Part shown: one piece after another, positions 1 through 8,419 of the stretch
How positions within the stretch are numbered: the stretch's first letter is position 1
Layout of the letters: each line of letters opens with the position of its first letter
From: Chitinophagales bacterium
Lineage (GTDB): Bacteria; Bacteroidota; Bacteroidia; Chitinophagales; LD1
Length of the DNA: 33,787 bases
Assembly: GCA_025057415.1 (NCBI GenBank)
Contig: JANWXI010000024.1
Coordinates: forward strand, 1 to 33,787
Direction of reading: 5' to 3'
Notes under the pieces: model-generated
What the model saw: the letters and a program-made list of their open reading frames with translations, nothing else
Databases searched by the model: none
Told to the model about the DNA's origin: nothing
Translations under genes and position numbers: made by a program

Positions 1-1
1 T

Positions 2-460
2 GCCGCACACTACCGGAGCGACTTAAGCCCGCTCAAAGCCATTCAGTACCTCGACATAAAATGCTTTATGGGGGAGTTGGTGCTCACAAAAGTTGACCGT
101 GCAGGTATGGCAAACAGCTTAGAAGTGCGCGTGCCTTTTTTGCACCATCATCTGGTTGAAAAAATATTTTCATTGGGTGAACGAATGTATCATCACCCGC
201 AACAAACGAAATGGCTGCTGTACCAACAGTTGAAAAACACACTCCCTGCTGTAATATTGCAACGAAAAAAACAGGGATTTGTGGGGCCCGATAGCTACTA
301 TATGAACATTGATTGGTACAGACACGAATTGAAAAACTCCTGTTTAATTCAGGACGGATTGATCAACTCAGAATATTTGGACAAATTATTGCAAACGAAA
401 TACGATTGGAGATTGTGGAAAATTATGATAATGGAAAAATGGTATAGAAGATGGATGTGA
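2..460 (+). CDS. asparagine synthase-type amidotransferase, C-terminal part (truncated by window edge)
   Basis: This is the C-terminal end of an asparagine synthetase B-like protein; the reading frame is open to the window edge, so the start lies upstream. The family makes an amide from a carboxylate using ATP and an amino-group donor. The signature KVDRAGMANSLEVRVPFL matches the conserved C-terminal stretch of the synthetase domain, and the preceding YLDIK segment also fits. The glutaminase half is not in the window. It lies 58 bp before a glycosyltransferase on the same strand. In envelope polysaccharide loci such proteins often amidate uronic acids or act on unknown acceptors rather than making asparagine, so the substrate here is open. 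The family call is firm; the role is inferred from the neighbours. Confidence 0.9.
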   Translation, partial: AAHYRSDLSPLKAIQYLDIKCFMGELVLTKVDRAGMANSLEVRVPFLHHHLVEKIFSLGERMYHHPQQTKWLLYQQLKNTLPAVILQRKKQGFVGPDSYYMNIDWYRHELKNSCLIQDGLINSEYLDKLLQTKYDWRLWKIMIMEKWYRRWM

Positions 461-518
461 ACCCTTTTGGTGGTGCCCTATTACTATACCATCATTTATC
501 TAAAAGCAACTTTATATA

Positions 519-2528
519 ATGAAAGAAAATATTTATGTGTTTGTTGTGTGCGGAGACAAAGAGCATTTAGATACCTTACATTACGCTTTAACTGCACTGA
601 AAAAATTTTCACAAAATAAAATATGGGTGGTAACAGATTCACGGCGCAACGATACTCCTATAATTCATGAGCATGTACTAGATATAAAAACACCCGATAA
701 CTTAACCCGACATCAGGCAAGTATCTATCTGAAAACCGGTCTGTATCGTTTTTTGCCTGCGGGTAATTTCTATTGTTATCTTGATACAGATGTAGTTGCA
801 GTATCTCCCAAAGTAGATGAAATATTTCATGAATATGTGCCGCCAGTCACGTTTGCCCCTGATCATTGCAATCTAAGCAGGTTTAGTCCAAGTGCAGTGA
901 ATTGCGGCTGTGTTGAGGAATTCAAAATGCGGACAAACGAGTTACGTTACTTGTTTAAGAAATACCGCCACCTTACGCGTCCGCCTGAAAACGAACTTAA
1001 AAAACAGGCGCTAATTAAAAAGTTAGATGAGATCAAAAAAGATAAACTACGGTATAAACTCATATCTGTCAAGTTCAATTTATCCAGGTTTACATTTCGT
1101 TTGGATGAGGATAATTTCTTAGATAAAAGAAAACACTACTGGCACGATGCTGCCGGAAATGTTATATTATATGAACGAGAGGACGATGCTATATTACAAA
1201 TAGAACAAGCCACTGATTACCGCTGTGACACAAAGAATAACCATACCTGGACGTATCATGGTAAGAAAGTTTTCACCGAAGAGTTGGCCTGCGATCACCT
1301 GCGTGAACAGATAGAAAAAACTTTTCAGATCCGGATAACGGCTCCTGAATGGCAGCACTGGAACGGAGGTGTATTTCTGTTTGATGAGCGCGGATTTGAA
1401 TTTTTGCGCCGGTGGCACGAAAAAACCTTACGAATATTCTCAATGCCCGAATGGAAAACCCGCGATCAAGGTACATTGGCTGCTACGACATGGGAATTCG
1501 GGCTACAAAATCACCCTACTTTGCCGGAAACTTACAACCTGATTGCTGATTATCATCAACCGGTTTATCATTATTTGGGGGGCATGCGGTTTAAATCGGT
1601 TAAAAATGATAAAATTTTTGAGCCACATTTCATACATGTTTATCATCATTGGGCTGACCATGAATGGCCCGTATGGCAAGAGGTGGAGAAACGCACGGGG
1701 TTACATGTGCCTCCCCAGGAAAACACCATTAATGCGTTGTGGATCGGTGATCGCCTTTCGCCATTAGAATTGCTGACAATCTATTCATTCCTTGAGCATG
1801 GGATGAAGTTTCGCCTCTGGGCCTACGATAAAATTCGTACCCCTTTACCGCAGGGAACCATTGCCGAAGATGCGAATGATATTATACCGCGTGAAAAAAT
1901 TTTCCGCTACAAAAACAAAAGCCAGTTTGGGCACGGCAAGGGGAGTGTGGCGGGCTTTAGTGACATATTCCGGTATAAGTTACTGTATGAGCACGGAGGA
2001 TGGTGGGTGGATATGGACGTGACGTGCCTCAAAAAGTTTGATTTTCATCAGCCGTATTTTTTTCGCAAACACCACAATCTGAACGTGGTGGGTAACGTGA
2101 TGAAGTGCCCGAAAGGCAGTGTGTTGATGAAGCGATGTTACGAAGAAGCGGTTGAGCAGGTGGATGCCTATAACGCGGACTGGCATAAACCTATTCACAT
2201 ACTCAATAAACACATACAAGCGTTGCAGTTAGAAAATTACATTGTGAGCGATTGTGGTAATCAGGACCGTTGGGATGACACCGGCCGCTTTGTGTACGGC
2301 AAAGAAGAGTATCCCGACCACTGGTATTTTATTCATTGGCAAAATGAGGAGTGGCGCCACAAGAAAATCAGTAAACGATATTTTTGTCATTACAGTACAT
2401 TGGCAGAGTTCCTGTATCATTATGGTTTGTACAGGCGCCCCGGCGGGGTCGTATCGCAATGGCTGAATGAGTTGTACTATTTACCTGCCTGGAGAAGATT
2501 TCGCGAAAGGATATTCTCATTATTTTAG
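519..2528 (+). CDS. two-domain glycosyltransferase (GT-A-like + GT32-like sugar transferase)
   Basis: The protein has 669 residues and appears to join two nucleotide-sugar transferase domains. The N-terminal part has a GT-A-like beginning and a DTD metal/nucleotide motif at residues 89-91 in the context FYCYLDTDVVAV. The C-terminal part begins near residue 405 (NALWIGDRLSPLE) and carries the hallmark of DXD sugar transferases (GT32 / capsular polysaccharide synthesis type): an SDIFRYKLLYEHGG stretch followed by WWVDMDV, with DMD at 498-500. No signal peptide or membrane helix is evident, so it is probably cytoplasmic. The radical SAM gene A starts 5 bp after its stop, so the two are almost certainly cotranscribed. 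Sugar donor and acceptor cannot be read from the sequence. The transferase call is strong for the C-terminal half and moderate for the N-terminal half. Confidence 0.82.
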   Translation: MKENIYVFVVCGDKEHLDTLHYALTALKKFSQNKIWVVTDSRRNDTPIIHEHVLDIKTPDNLTRHQASIYLKTGLYRFLPAGNFYCYLDTDVVAVSPKVDEIFHEYVPPVTFAPDHCNLSRFSPSAVNCGCVEEFKMRTNELRYLFKKYRHLTRPPENELKKQALIKKLDEIKKDKLRYKLISVKFNLSRFTFRLDEDNFLDKRKHYWHDAAGNVILYEREDDAILQIEQATDYRCDTKNNHTWTYHGKKVFTEELACDHLREQIEKTFQIRITAPEWQHWNGGVFLFDERGFEFLRRWHEKTLRIFSMPEWKTRDQGTLAATTWEFGLQNHPTLPETYNLIADYHQPVYHYLGGMRFKSVKNDKIFEPHFIHVYHHWADHEWPVWQEVEKRTGLHVPPQENTINALWIGDRLSPLELLTIYSFLEHGMKFRLWAYDKIRTPLPQGTIAEDANDIIPREKIFRYKNKSQFGHGKGSVAGFSDIFRYKLLYEHGGWWVDMDVTCLKKFDFHQPYFFRKHHNLNVVGNVMKCPKGSVLMKRCYEEAVEQVDAYNADWHKPIHILNKHIQALQLENYIVSDCGNQDRWDDTGRFVYGKEEYPDHWYFIHWQNEEWRHKKISKRYFCHYSTLAEFLYHYGLYRRPGGVVSQWLNELYYLPAWRRFRERIFSLF

Positions 2529-2533
2529 CATTT

Positions 2534-4093
2534 GTGGAGTTGCATCCTAAAGTACTGGAGCAATATGCGGCATCGCGTCACCATACTTACCGGGGCATCG
2601 TATGCCATGCGCCCTTTGTAAGCATGAATTTTGACCAGACGGGCGGAGTTCGTGCCTGTTGTTATAATTTTACTCATCTGCTCGGCAAATGGCCGCATCA
2701 ATCCCTTTTAGAAATATGGAGAGGCGAACAAGCCCGAAAATTACGTCAATACATACGCGAAAATAACCTCGGCGGCGGTTGTAAAGAGTGTGGGAAAATG
2801 ATTATTGCCGGTAACCACCAGGGGGTACGCGCCCGATATTATGATGAGTTTATGCCTGATAATTTTTTTACCCGCCTGCGCTATACGGCTAATCGCTTGT
2901 GGGGTTATTTGCCCTATCCCAGAGTGATGGAGTTTGAGCTGAGTAACGAGTGTAATCTGGAATGTGTCATGTGTAATGGGGATTTCTCTTCGGCTATACG
3001 CAGAAACCGTGAAAAGCGCCCGCCCATCATTTCGCCTTACAACGATGATTTCGTAAATGAATTGGATGACTTCATCCCGCATCTTACAGATGCCAAATTT
3101 CTGGGTGGAGAACCTTTTATGATTGAAATCTATCTTAAAATCTGGGAACGAATCCTCAAAATCAAACCCGATATCCGCATTCACATCACTACGAACGGCA
3201 CATTTCTGAACAAACGCATCAAAGAACTGCTGGAAGGTTTGCGCGCAGGCATTGTAGTTTCTATTGATTCTGTACAGGAAGAAACTTATAAGAAAATACG
3301 TATCAACGGAAATTTCCAAAAAGTAATGGAAAATCTGGAATACTTCCGGGACTACACAGCCCGTAAAAAAACATTTATATCCATAGCTGCCTGCCCCATT
3401 ACGCTCAACTGGCACGAGTTGCCGGATATGCTTCGCTTTTGTTTAGAGAAAAATATTACACTTTATTTTAATGCCGTGTTTACACCGCGTGAACTTTCGC
3501 TTCGTGAACAAACTCCGGAATTTCTAGAAAACATTATCGGAGTATTGGAAAAACACCCCTTGCCTGATACGACAAAAAATGTACCCAATTCGCATAAAGA
3601 CAGTCTGAATGCTTACCGGGATTACATTAATCTGCTCAAAGGATGGCTCAAAGAACGTAAGCGCGAAGTAGCTTTGCACCGGCAGCGGGTTGTGGATGTC
3701 CATGAAATCTTGCGAAACGACTCAGTCCCTATTCTTGCCGGAAACCCGGACGAACTAATCGCTGATTTAATGGAGCTGAGCTATGAAGGATACCACGACA
3801 AAGAAAAAGAAATACAACAGCAGCTCATGACGCTTGTTAGCAGTGCAGATGAAAAAACGCTTGCAGATTTATTGAAATGTTATCAGCGTTTTTATTTGTT
3901 GTACAATCGGCTAGACCCATCGCAAATTGATCAGGAAAAAGCCAACTTATTTGCCTCGTTACTTTATACTCATCCCAAGAAAGATCAAATACTTTCCCTG
4001 ATGTGCTCCATGTCGCCCGTAGAAACGGGTGGTTTTATCTACCAAATGACCGCAGAACAACTTAGCGAAAATTTACAACGTTATTTCGCCTGA
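2534..4093 (+). CDS. radical SAM protein A with N-terminal SPASM/twitch-like domain
   Basis: This is a 519-residue radical SAM enzyme with reversed domain order. An N-terminal SPASM/twitch-like module (C24, C42/C43, then C83-x2-C86, with the typical SLLEIW...LR stretch between) precedes the radical SAM core, whose [4Fe-4S] motif CNLECVMC lies at 140-147 and whose GGEP lies at 191-194. About 170 C-terminal residues are mostly helical and unassigned, ending in a TAEQLSENLQRYF motif shared with B and C. The start is GTG at 2534, chosen because the next in-frame methionine would remove C24. It begins 5 bp after the glycosyltransferase stop, and its 3' end overlaps convergent gene B by 13 bp. The radical SAM class is certain. 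The reaction is unknown; sugar or peptide modification are both conceivable. Confidence 0.9.
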   Translation: MELHPKVLEQYAASRHHTYRGIVCHAPFVSMNFDQTGGVRACCYNFTHLLGKWPHQSLLEIWRGEQARKLRQYIRENNLGGGCKECGKMIIAGNHQGVRARYYDEFMPDNFFTRLRYTANRLWGYLPYPRVMEFELSNECNLECVMCNGDFSSAIRRNREKRPPIISPYNDDFVNELDDFIPHLTDAKFLGGEPFMIEIYLKIWERILKIKPDIRIHITTNGTFLNKRIKELLEGLRAGIVVSIDSVQEETYKKIRINGNFQKVMENLEYFRDYTARKKTFISIAACPITLNWHELPDMLRFCLEKNITLYFNAVFTPRELSLREQTPEFLENIIGVLEKHPLPDTTKNVPNSHKDSLNAYRDYINLLKGWLKERKREVALHRQRVVDVHEILRNDSVPILAGNPDELIADLMELSYEGYHDKEKEIQQQLMTLVSSADEKTLADLLKCYQRFYLLYNRLDPSQIDQEKANLFASLLYTHPKKDQILSLMCSMSPVETGGFIYQMTAEQLSENLQRYFA

Positions 4094-5547
4094 AGCTCGG
4101 AGTTCAAAAAATATTTCTTGAAATGCTCGGCCAATTGTACAGGATTCCCGTTATTCACTACTTCAAATAACATCGATACAGGTGTATGTAAAATACAGCC
4201 ATAAAAACGGGTATGGGGGGCTTCAAGCATCACACGCTCCTCAATGTTTAGCAGTTTTTGCTCAAATAATTGCAGGCGATATTTTTTTTGCTCTTCGCCT
4301 TCGTTAAAAGTCAGGTAAATGTGTTCTTCTACTTTTTTTAATAAGATTTTTCTGGCTTCGCGCTCCGAAATGTCTGCCCGAAACGGTGCATCGCTTTCGG
4401 CAACCCGACTCACGGCATCATTCCACCAGTTTTTAATCTGCACTTCCACCAAATTGTGATACAAACGAACATTATGCTGCGCAATCGGTTGGTTGTGATA
4501 TGGTTCATCAAACCGAGCAGCGGAGAGTTGTCGATAAATATCTTCCAGTTGATTTGCAGGTAATGCCCACAAACTCCATTCTACCGGGCGATGTATCGTA
4601 TTGAACCATATATGAATCTGGTGTTTATTTACAAAGCGAATGAACTCGGGCATCTCGTGCCAGTTGTTTCGCATAGGATTGACCATGATGCAGAGAACCC
4701 GATGATTACGTTTGCAATATTCGTGATAGAAATGAAAATTTTCCATCAGGCGATCAAAGTGTGCATTAACGCGTATCGTTTCGTAAATTTCGGGTGTAAG
4801 TGAGTCAATAGACAGATTGATATGGATGTTCAGTTTATTTAACCACTCTTTTACCTTGTAATTCACTACCGTGCCATTGGTAGCCATGACGATTTTTAAC
4901 TGAGGGTTAAGTTGGTAAACTTTTTCAAAGATTTTGAACACAATACCGATGAGAAACGGTTCTCCGCCGTTGAAGCGGAGTTCTTTAAGATGAGGGATAA
5001 ATTCTTCCAGTTGCTCCACAAACGCCTCGTCATACGGACTGCGGAGGGGGGGTAATTTATCTCTGTTTTTGCGGATAGATGAGGAGAGTTCACCTATGCA
5101 CATGACACACTCTAAATTGCAGGTGTTGCCCAGCTCCAGTTCCATCATAGCCGGGTAATCGGCTGGAGGGTTGATGTCATACGCGCGTGCCAATACCGAA
5201 CCGTAATTCCCGATTTGTAAATTTTTGAGACACACCTGGCATTTATCCGTCAAGTCATACGCCAATAATTTCCTGCGCAGGGATTGAAATTTTTCACCAA
5301 ACCAAATTTCCCGGATGGATTTTTGAGGATAAGAGTCGGGTTCAATAAAGGTGAGCCAGCAAGGCGCACAGTCGCCATGTACATTAAAATACATATTGCT
5401 GAATGGAGCATGACAGATATGAGTAGTACCCAGGCGGCCTCGCGAAGCGTTATAAGCGGCTATTACCTCTGCCGATAAGCCGGGGCCTTTGGGCTTACGT
5501 ACTTTGGCAATCAATCGACTCACAATGTCAGCAGCCAACCTTCTCAT
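4081..5547 (-). CDS. radical SAM protein B with N-terminal SPASM/twitch-like domain
   Basis: This is a close paralogue of A and C. Numbered from the ATG at 5547, the N-terminal cysteine module is C45, C60/C63 and C103-x2-C106 with SIREIW between; the radical SAM motif CNLECVMC is at 143-150 and GGEP at 194-197. A signature follows the cluster motif as in A and C: GELSSSIRKNRDKLPP and then PYDE. The C-terminal extension ends with NPVQLAEHFKKYF, matching the tails of A and C. An in-frame TTG at 5562 would add five residues; ATG is preferred. It lies 26 bp downstream of gene C on the same strand, so the two probably form one transcript, and it converges on gene A with a 13-bp overlap of coding ends. 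Substrate unknown. Confidence 0.9.
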   Translation of the reverse strand: MRRLAADIVSRLIAKVRKPKGPGLSAEVIAAYNASRGRLGTTHICHAPFSNMYFNVHGDCAPCWLTFIEPDSYPQKSIREIWFGEKFQSLRRKLLAYDLTDKCQVCLKNLQIGNYGSVLARAYDINPPADYPAMMELELGNTCNLECVMCIGELSSSIRKNRDKLPPLRSPYDEAFVEQLEEFIPHLKELRFNGGEPFLIGIVFKIFEKVYQLNPQLKIVMATNGTVVNYKVKEWLNKLNIHINLSIDSLTPEIYETIRVNAHFDRLMENFHFYHEYCKRNHRVLCIMVNPMRNNWHEMPEFIRFVNKHQIHIWFNTIHRPVEWSLWALPANQLEDIYRQLSAARFDEPYHNQPIAQHNVRLYHNLVEVQIKNWWNDAVSRVAESDAPFRADISEREARKILLKKVEEHIYLTFNEGEEQKKYRLQLFEQKLLNIEERVMLEAPHTRFYGCILHTPVSMLFEVVNNGNPVQLAEHFKKYFLNSELQAK

Positions 5548-5573
5548 AAATAAACAATACAAGTAATATATGT

Positions 5574-7076
5574 CTAAACTATCACGGCTTTTTCTAAACT
5601 TTCGCGTAACATGCTCACCAACTCATCTTCGGAATAATTTTTCAGTGAGTTGATGATTTGCTCCGGTGTGCCTTTCATCATAAGCCCATATATTTTGTCT
5701 TCTCGATCATCAATTTTACTTACTACGCGGCGCAGCTTATCGGTAAGCGCGATCATGTTTAGCTCCGAAAATTCAGAGTTTTTTACAATTGCTTCTGATA
5801 ACGCACCTAAAACATCTGCTTCGGTATATGATTTATCAATAACAATTGCCGTACGTTTTCTATATAATACGGGATCTTCATTTTGTAACAATATATTTTC
5901 AAAGCGATAGTCCAAGTATCGTTTTTCATCGGGGTTGTTGATATATGTTTGTATGTAGTGTTTAAAATCTTCAAAACATTGATAATTATGTCGTTCAGCG
6001 GGTGATTTTTTCGGCAAAGCGATGTTCCCCATATAACGCAGTATCTCCTTTAATTTTTCGGTAGGGTATTCGGCTATTGAGAAATGCGCGGGTCTCTCCA
6101 GGTAGCTGATGAATATATATGCTCCTAATTCATTACATAAATGAATCACCTGTGGCAACTCATGCCAGTTTTCCTGTTGCACAGTAAAACTTAACGACAG
6201 ATACTTCCCTTTTCTGCGACACACTTCATTAAACCTGCGGATGTTTTCCATCAATTTTTCATACTGTATGTTTTTGCGGATGCGTTCCACCAGTTGTTTA
6301 TCGGTTGCATCAATACTGATAGCCACCTCAAAATTCAAATCCCGAATAATGGACTCAATCTTAGCGTTCCAGTGAGTACCATTTGTAATTACAAACAACG
6401 GTAAACGCGGATTAAGTTGTCTGATTAAATCCCAAATTTTATAGTATATGGAAATCAAAAATGGCTCACCGCCATAAAACTTTGCTTCTTTAAGGTGAGG
6501 AATGTATTTAGCCAATTGTGTCAAAAAAAGGTCATCATAAGGCATAGGAATGGGCGGAAGTTTATCGCGGTTTTTGCGGATGCTGCTGCTCACTTCACCC
6601 ACACACATCTGACATTCTAAATTACATTCATTGCTCAATTCAAACTCCATCACCTGCGGAAATGTAGCGGCTGTATTTTGATAATATTTGTCAAAGACAA
6701 GCGGCTTCAGGTTGCTGAATTTCCCTTTTTCAAAGAAATAACGGCAGTGCTGACATCCATAGTTCAGATCGTTGTGAAGCATGAATTGGCGCAGTTGTTT
6801 TGCTTCAGGGCTATTCCAGATTTCGTCAATACTCTGTTCGGGGTATTTTCCTAACAGAACATCGCGATTGTACGAGCATGCAAATACTTTACCTGAGAAA
6901 GAAAAAGTTAAGCTATTAAAGGGGACATAACAAAATATGGGCTTTGCGCCAAGCGGGCGAAAACGATTATAACGCCTGTACTGGCGCAAATCGAGGGTAT
7001 CGTAACCGGCCGCACGCGCCTGCTGGATTTTCCTGTTAATAGTGAACAAAGTCCTGAAATGCTCCAGAATATCCAT
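5574..7076 (-). CDS. radical SAM protein C with N-terminal SPASM/twitch-like domain
   Basis: This 500-residue protein is the third member of the A/B/C subgroup. The N-terminal module has C49, C67 and C108-x2-C111 with QSIDEIW between them; the SAM-cluster motif CNLECQMC is at 151-158, followed by GEVSSSIRKNRDKLPP, and GGEP is at 202-205. The C-terminal helical tail ends with TPEQIINSLKNYSE, equivalent to those of A and B. The ATG at 7076 is preceded by an 85-bp divergent spacer shared with gene D, which should hold promoters for both directions. It is the first gene of a minus-strand pair with B. The radical SAM assignment is certain. Whether A, B and C act on the same substrate at different positions is an open inference from their similarity. 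Confidence 0.9.
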   Translation of the reverse strand: MDILEHFRTLFTINRKIQQARAAGYDTLDLRQYRRYNRFRPLGAKPIFCYVPFNSLTFSFSGKVFACSYNRDVLLGKYPEQSIDEIWNSPEAKQLRQFMLHNDLNYGCQHCRYFFEKGKFSNLKPLVFDKYYQNTAATFPQVMEFELSNECNLECQMCVGEVSSSIRKNRDKLPPIPMPYDDLFLTQLAKYIPHLKEAKFYGGEPFLISIYYKIWDLIRQLNPRLPLFVITNGTHWNAKIESIIRDLNFEVAISIDATDKQLVERIRKNIQYEKLMENIRRFNEVCRRKGKYLSLSFTVQQENWHELPQVIHLCNELGAYIFISYLERPAHFSIAEYPTEKLKEILRYMGNIALPKKSPAERHNYQCFEDFKHYIQTYINNPDEKRYLDYRFENILLQNEDPVLYRKRTAIVIDKSYTEADVLGALSEAIVKNSEFSELNMIALTDKLRRVVSKIDDREDKIYGLMMKGTPEQIINSLKNYSEDELVSMLRESLEKAVIV

Positions 7077-7161
7077 TAAAGCCGGGTATTCTTGTATTCC
7101 CGTGTAAATTTACCCATATTTATCATACAATTTGTAACTTTTGTACCTAAAATTCGGGTGT
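7077..7161. promoter_or_regulatory. divergent spacer between radical SAM genes C and D
   Basis: These 85 AT-rich bases separate the starts of two divergently transcribed radical SAM genes, so promoters for both directions are expected here. A 10-bp perfect palindrome GTAAATTTAC sits in the middle (about 7103-7112). On the plus strand TAACTTTTG at 7135-7143 resembles the Bacteroidota -7 box TAnnTTTG with one extra spacer base. On the minus strand TAAATTTA lies 15 bases after a TTG. None of these is a perfect match, so exact promoters are not claimed. Confidence 0.4.
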
Positions 7162-8406
7162 ATGTCTATCAAAGAAATATGGAAAAGATGGTTTGAGAAG
7201 CAGAAAATCCGGGATCCTGATAAAACTGACTTTTGCTATTATCCGTTTTTTCAGGTGTTGATGACTGCCGGCGGCAAGTATATGCCTTGCAGTAAACACG
7301 ATGCCTTTATCACACATGGCGGGCGAGTACTCACTTCCGATAAAGACAGTATTGAGGATGCCTGGAACAGCGACTACATGCAAGCGTTACGTCAATCTTT
7401 TTTAAAGGGTGGTCCCCGGTTTGACGGGTGCAAGGAATGTTGGCGCGAGCAGGCCATGGGGTTGCGCCCCATGCGATATGATTCTTACGGGTATAATGTA
7501 CCAGAGTCGCAGGTACAAAACCCGCTGATGCCCATGCGCGTAGAAATCAACGCCAGCAATATATGCAACCTGCGTTGCCGTATCTGCATGCCCACTGCCA
7601 GCCATCGCTGGATACCTGAAGCACAAAAGCTATATAATTGGCAGGAGGAAACACATTTCAACCTTACACCCCGAAACATAAAAATTATTCAACGCTGGGT
7701 ACCGCATTTTACACAAATAGGTCTCTTTGGGGGAGAGCCGCTTATGAGTCAGGAAAACTTAGACCTGTTGCGTTATTGTGCAGACACCGGACACAGTAAA
7801 CATATTTCCATTTTGCTCAACACCAATGGAACTATTTACAGCGATGAAATCGTACGCCTGTTTCTGCAATTCAAAAAGGTTTATATCAACTTCAGTATTG
7901 ATGATATTGGCGAACGATTTGAATACCAACGCAGTGGTGCTAAATGGGATGAGGTAGTACAAAATATGAAGAATTACCTGAAATATGGCGGACACACGGA
8001 TGCAGATATTATTGAAGCCAAAATCTGTTGCAGTGTTACTAACATGAACATCTGGTATTTTCCGGAGTATTTCACGTTTATGAATGAACATTTCCCGGGC
8101 ATGCCGGTATATTGGAACCTGGTGTATGAACCCTGGGAGTTTTCCATTGAAATTTTGCCCGAAGAAGTAAAAGAAAAAATCCGCCACCGATTGCGGAATT
8201 ATATAAAAACCACCTATGAAATGACACGCGAGAAAACAAAAACCATTGATGACCTCATTCTTTATCTCAACAATAAAATTGACAAGCCCTTTAGCGGTTT
8301 TCTGCAAAAGATAAAACGACATGATGAATATCGCAAGGAAGATTTTTCCAGAACATTTTCGGAATGGTGGGAGATTATCAAAGCGTATGACACGGTGGCT
8401 GTATAA
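7162..8406 (+). CDS. radical SAM protein D with N-terminal SPASM/twitch-like domain
   Basis: The product from ATG 7162 has 414 residues. The N-terminal cysteine module has C25, C43 and C90-x2-C93, with SIEDAW and LR between; the radical SAM motif is CNLRCRIC at 135-142 and GGEP is at 190-193. It lacks the IRKNRDKLPP signature of A-C and belongs to a different subgroup, closer to F in its DxxGxRFEYQRSGxKW-like segment. A TTG at 7141 is in frame, but a promoter-like TAACTTTTG overlaps it, so ATG at 7162 is preferred. Gene E follows after 13 bp. The class is certain; the substrate is unknown. Confidence 0.88.
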   Translation: MSIKEIWKRWFEKQKIRDPDKTDFCYYPFFQVLMTAGGKYMPCSKHDAFITHGGRVLTSDKDSIEDAWNSDYMQALRQSFLKGGPRFDGCKECWREQAMGLRPMRYDSYGYNVPESQVQNPLMPMRVEINASNICNLRCRICMPTASHRWIPEAQKLYNWQEETHFNLTPRNIKIIQRWVPHFTQIGLFGGEPLMSQENLDLLRYCADTGHSKHISILLNTNGTIYSDEIVRLFLQFKKVYINFSIDDIGERFEYQRSGAKWDEVVQNMKNYLKYGGHTDADIIEAKICCSVTNMNIWYFPEYFTFMNEHFPGMPVYWNLVYEPWEFSIEILPEEVKEKIRHRLRNYIKTTYEMTREKTKTIDDLILYLNNKIDKPFSGFLQKIKRHDEYRKEDFSRTFSEWWEIIKAYDTVAV

Positions 8407-8419
8407 GCTATGAATCAAT

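Noticed and set aside
2741-3415. 224-codon frame antisense to radical SAM A
   Set aside because: It covers the essential cluster motif region of gene A and has no recognisable features.
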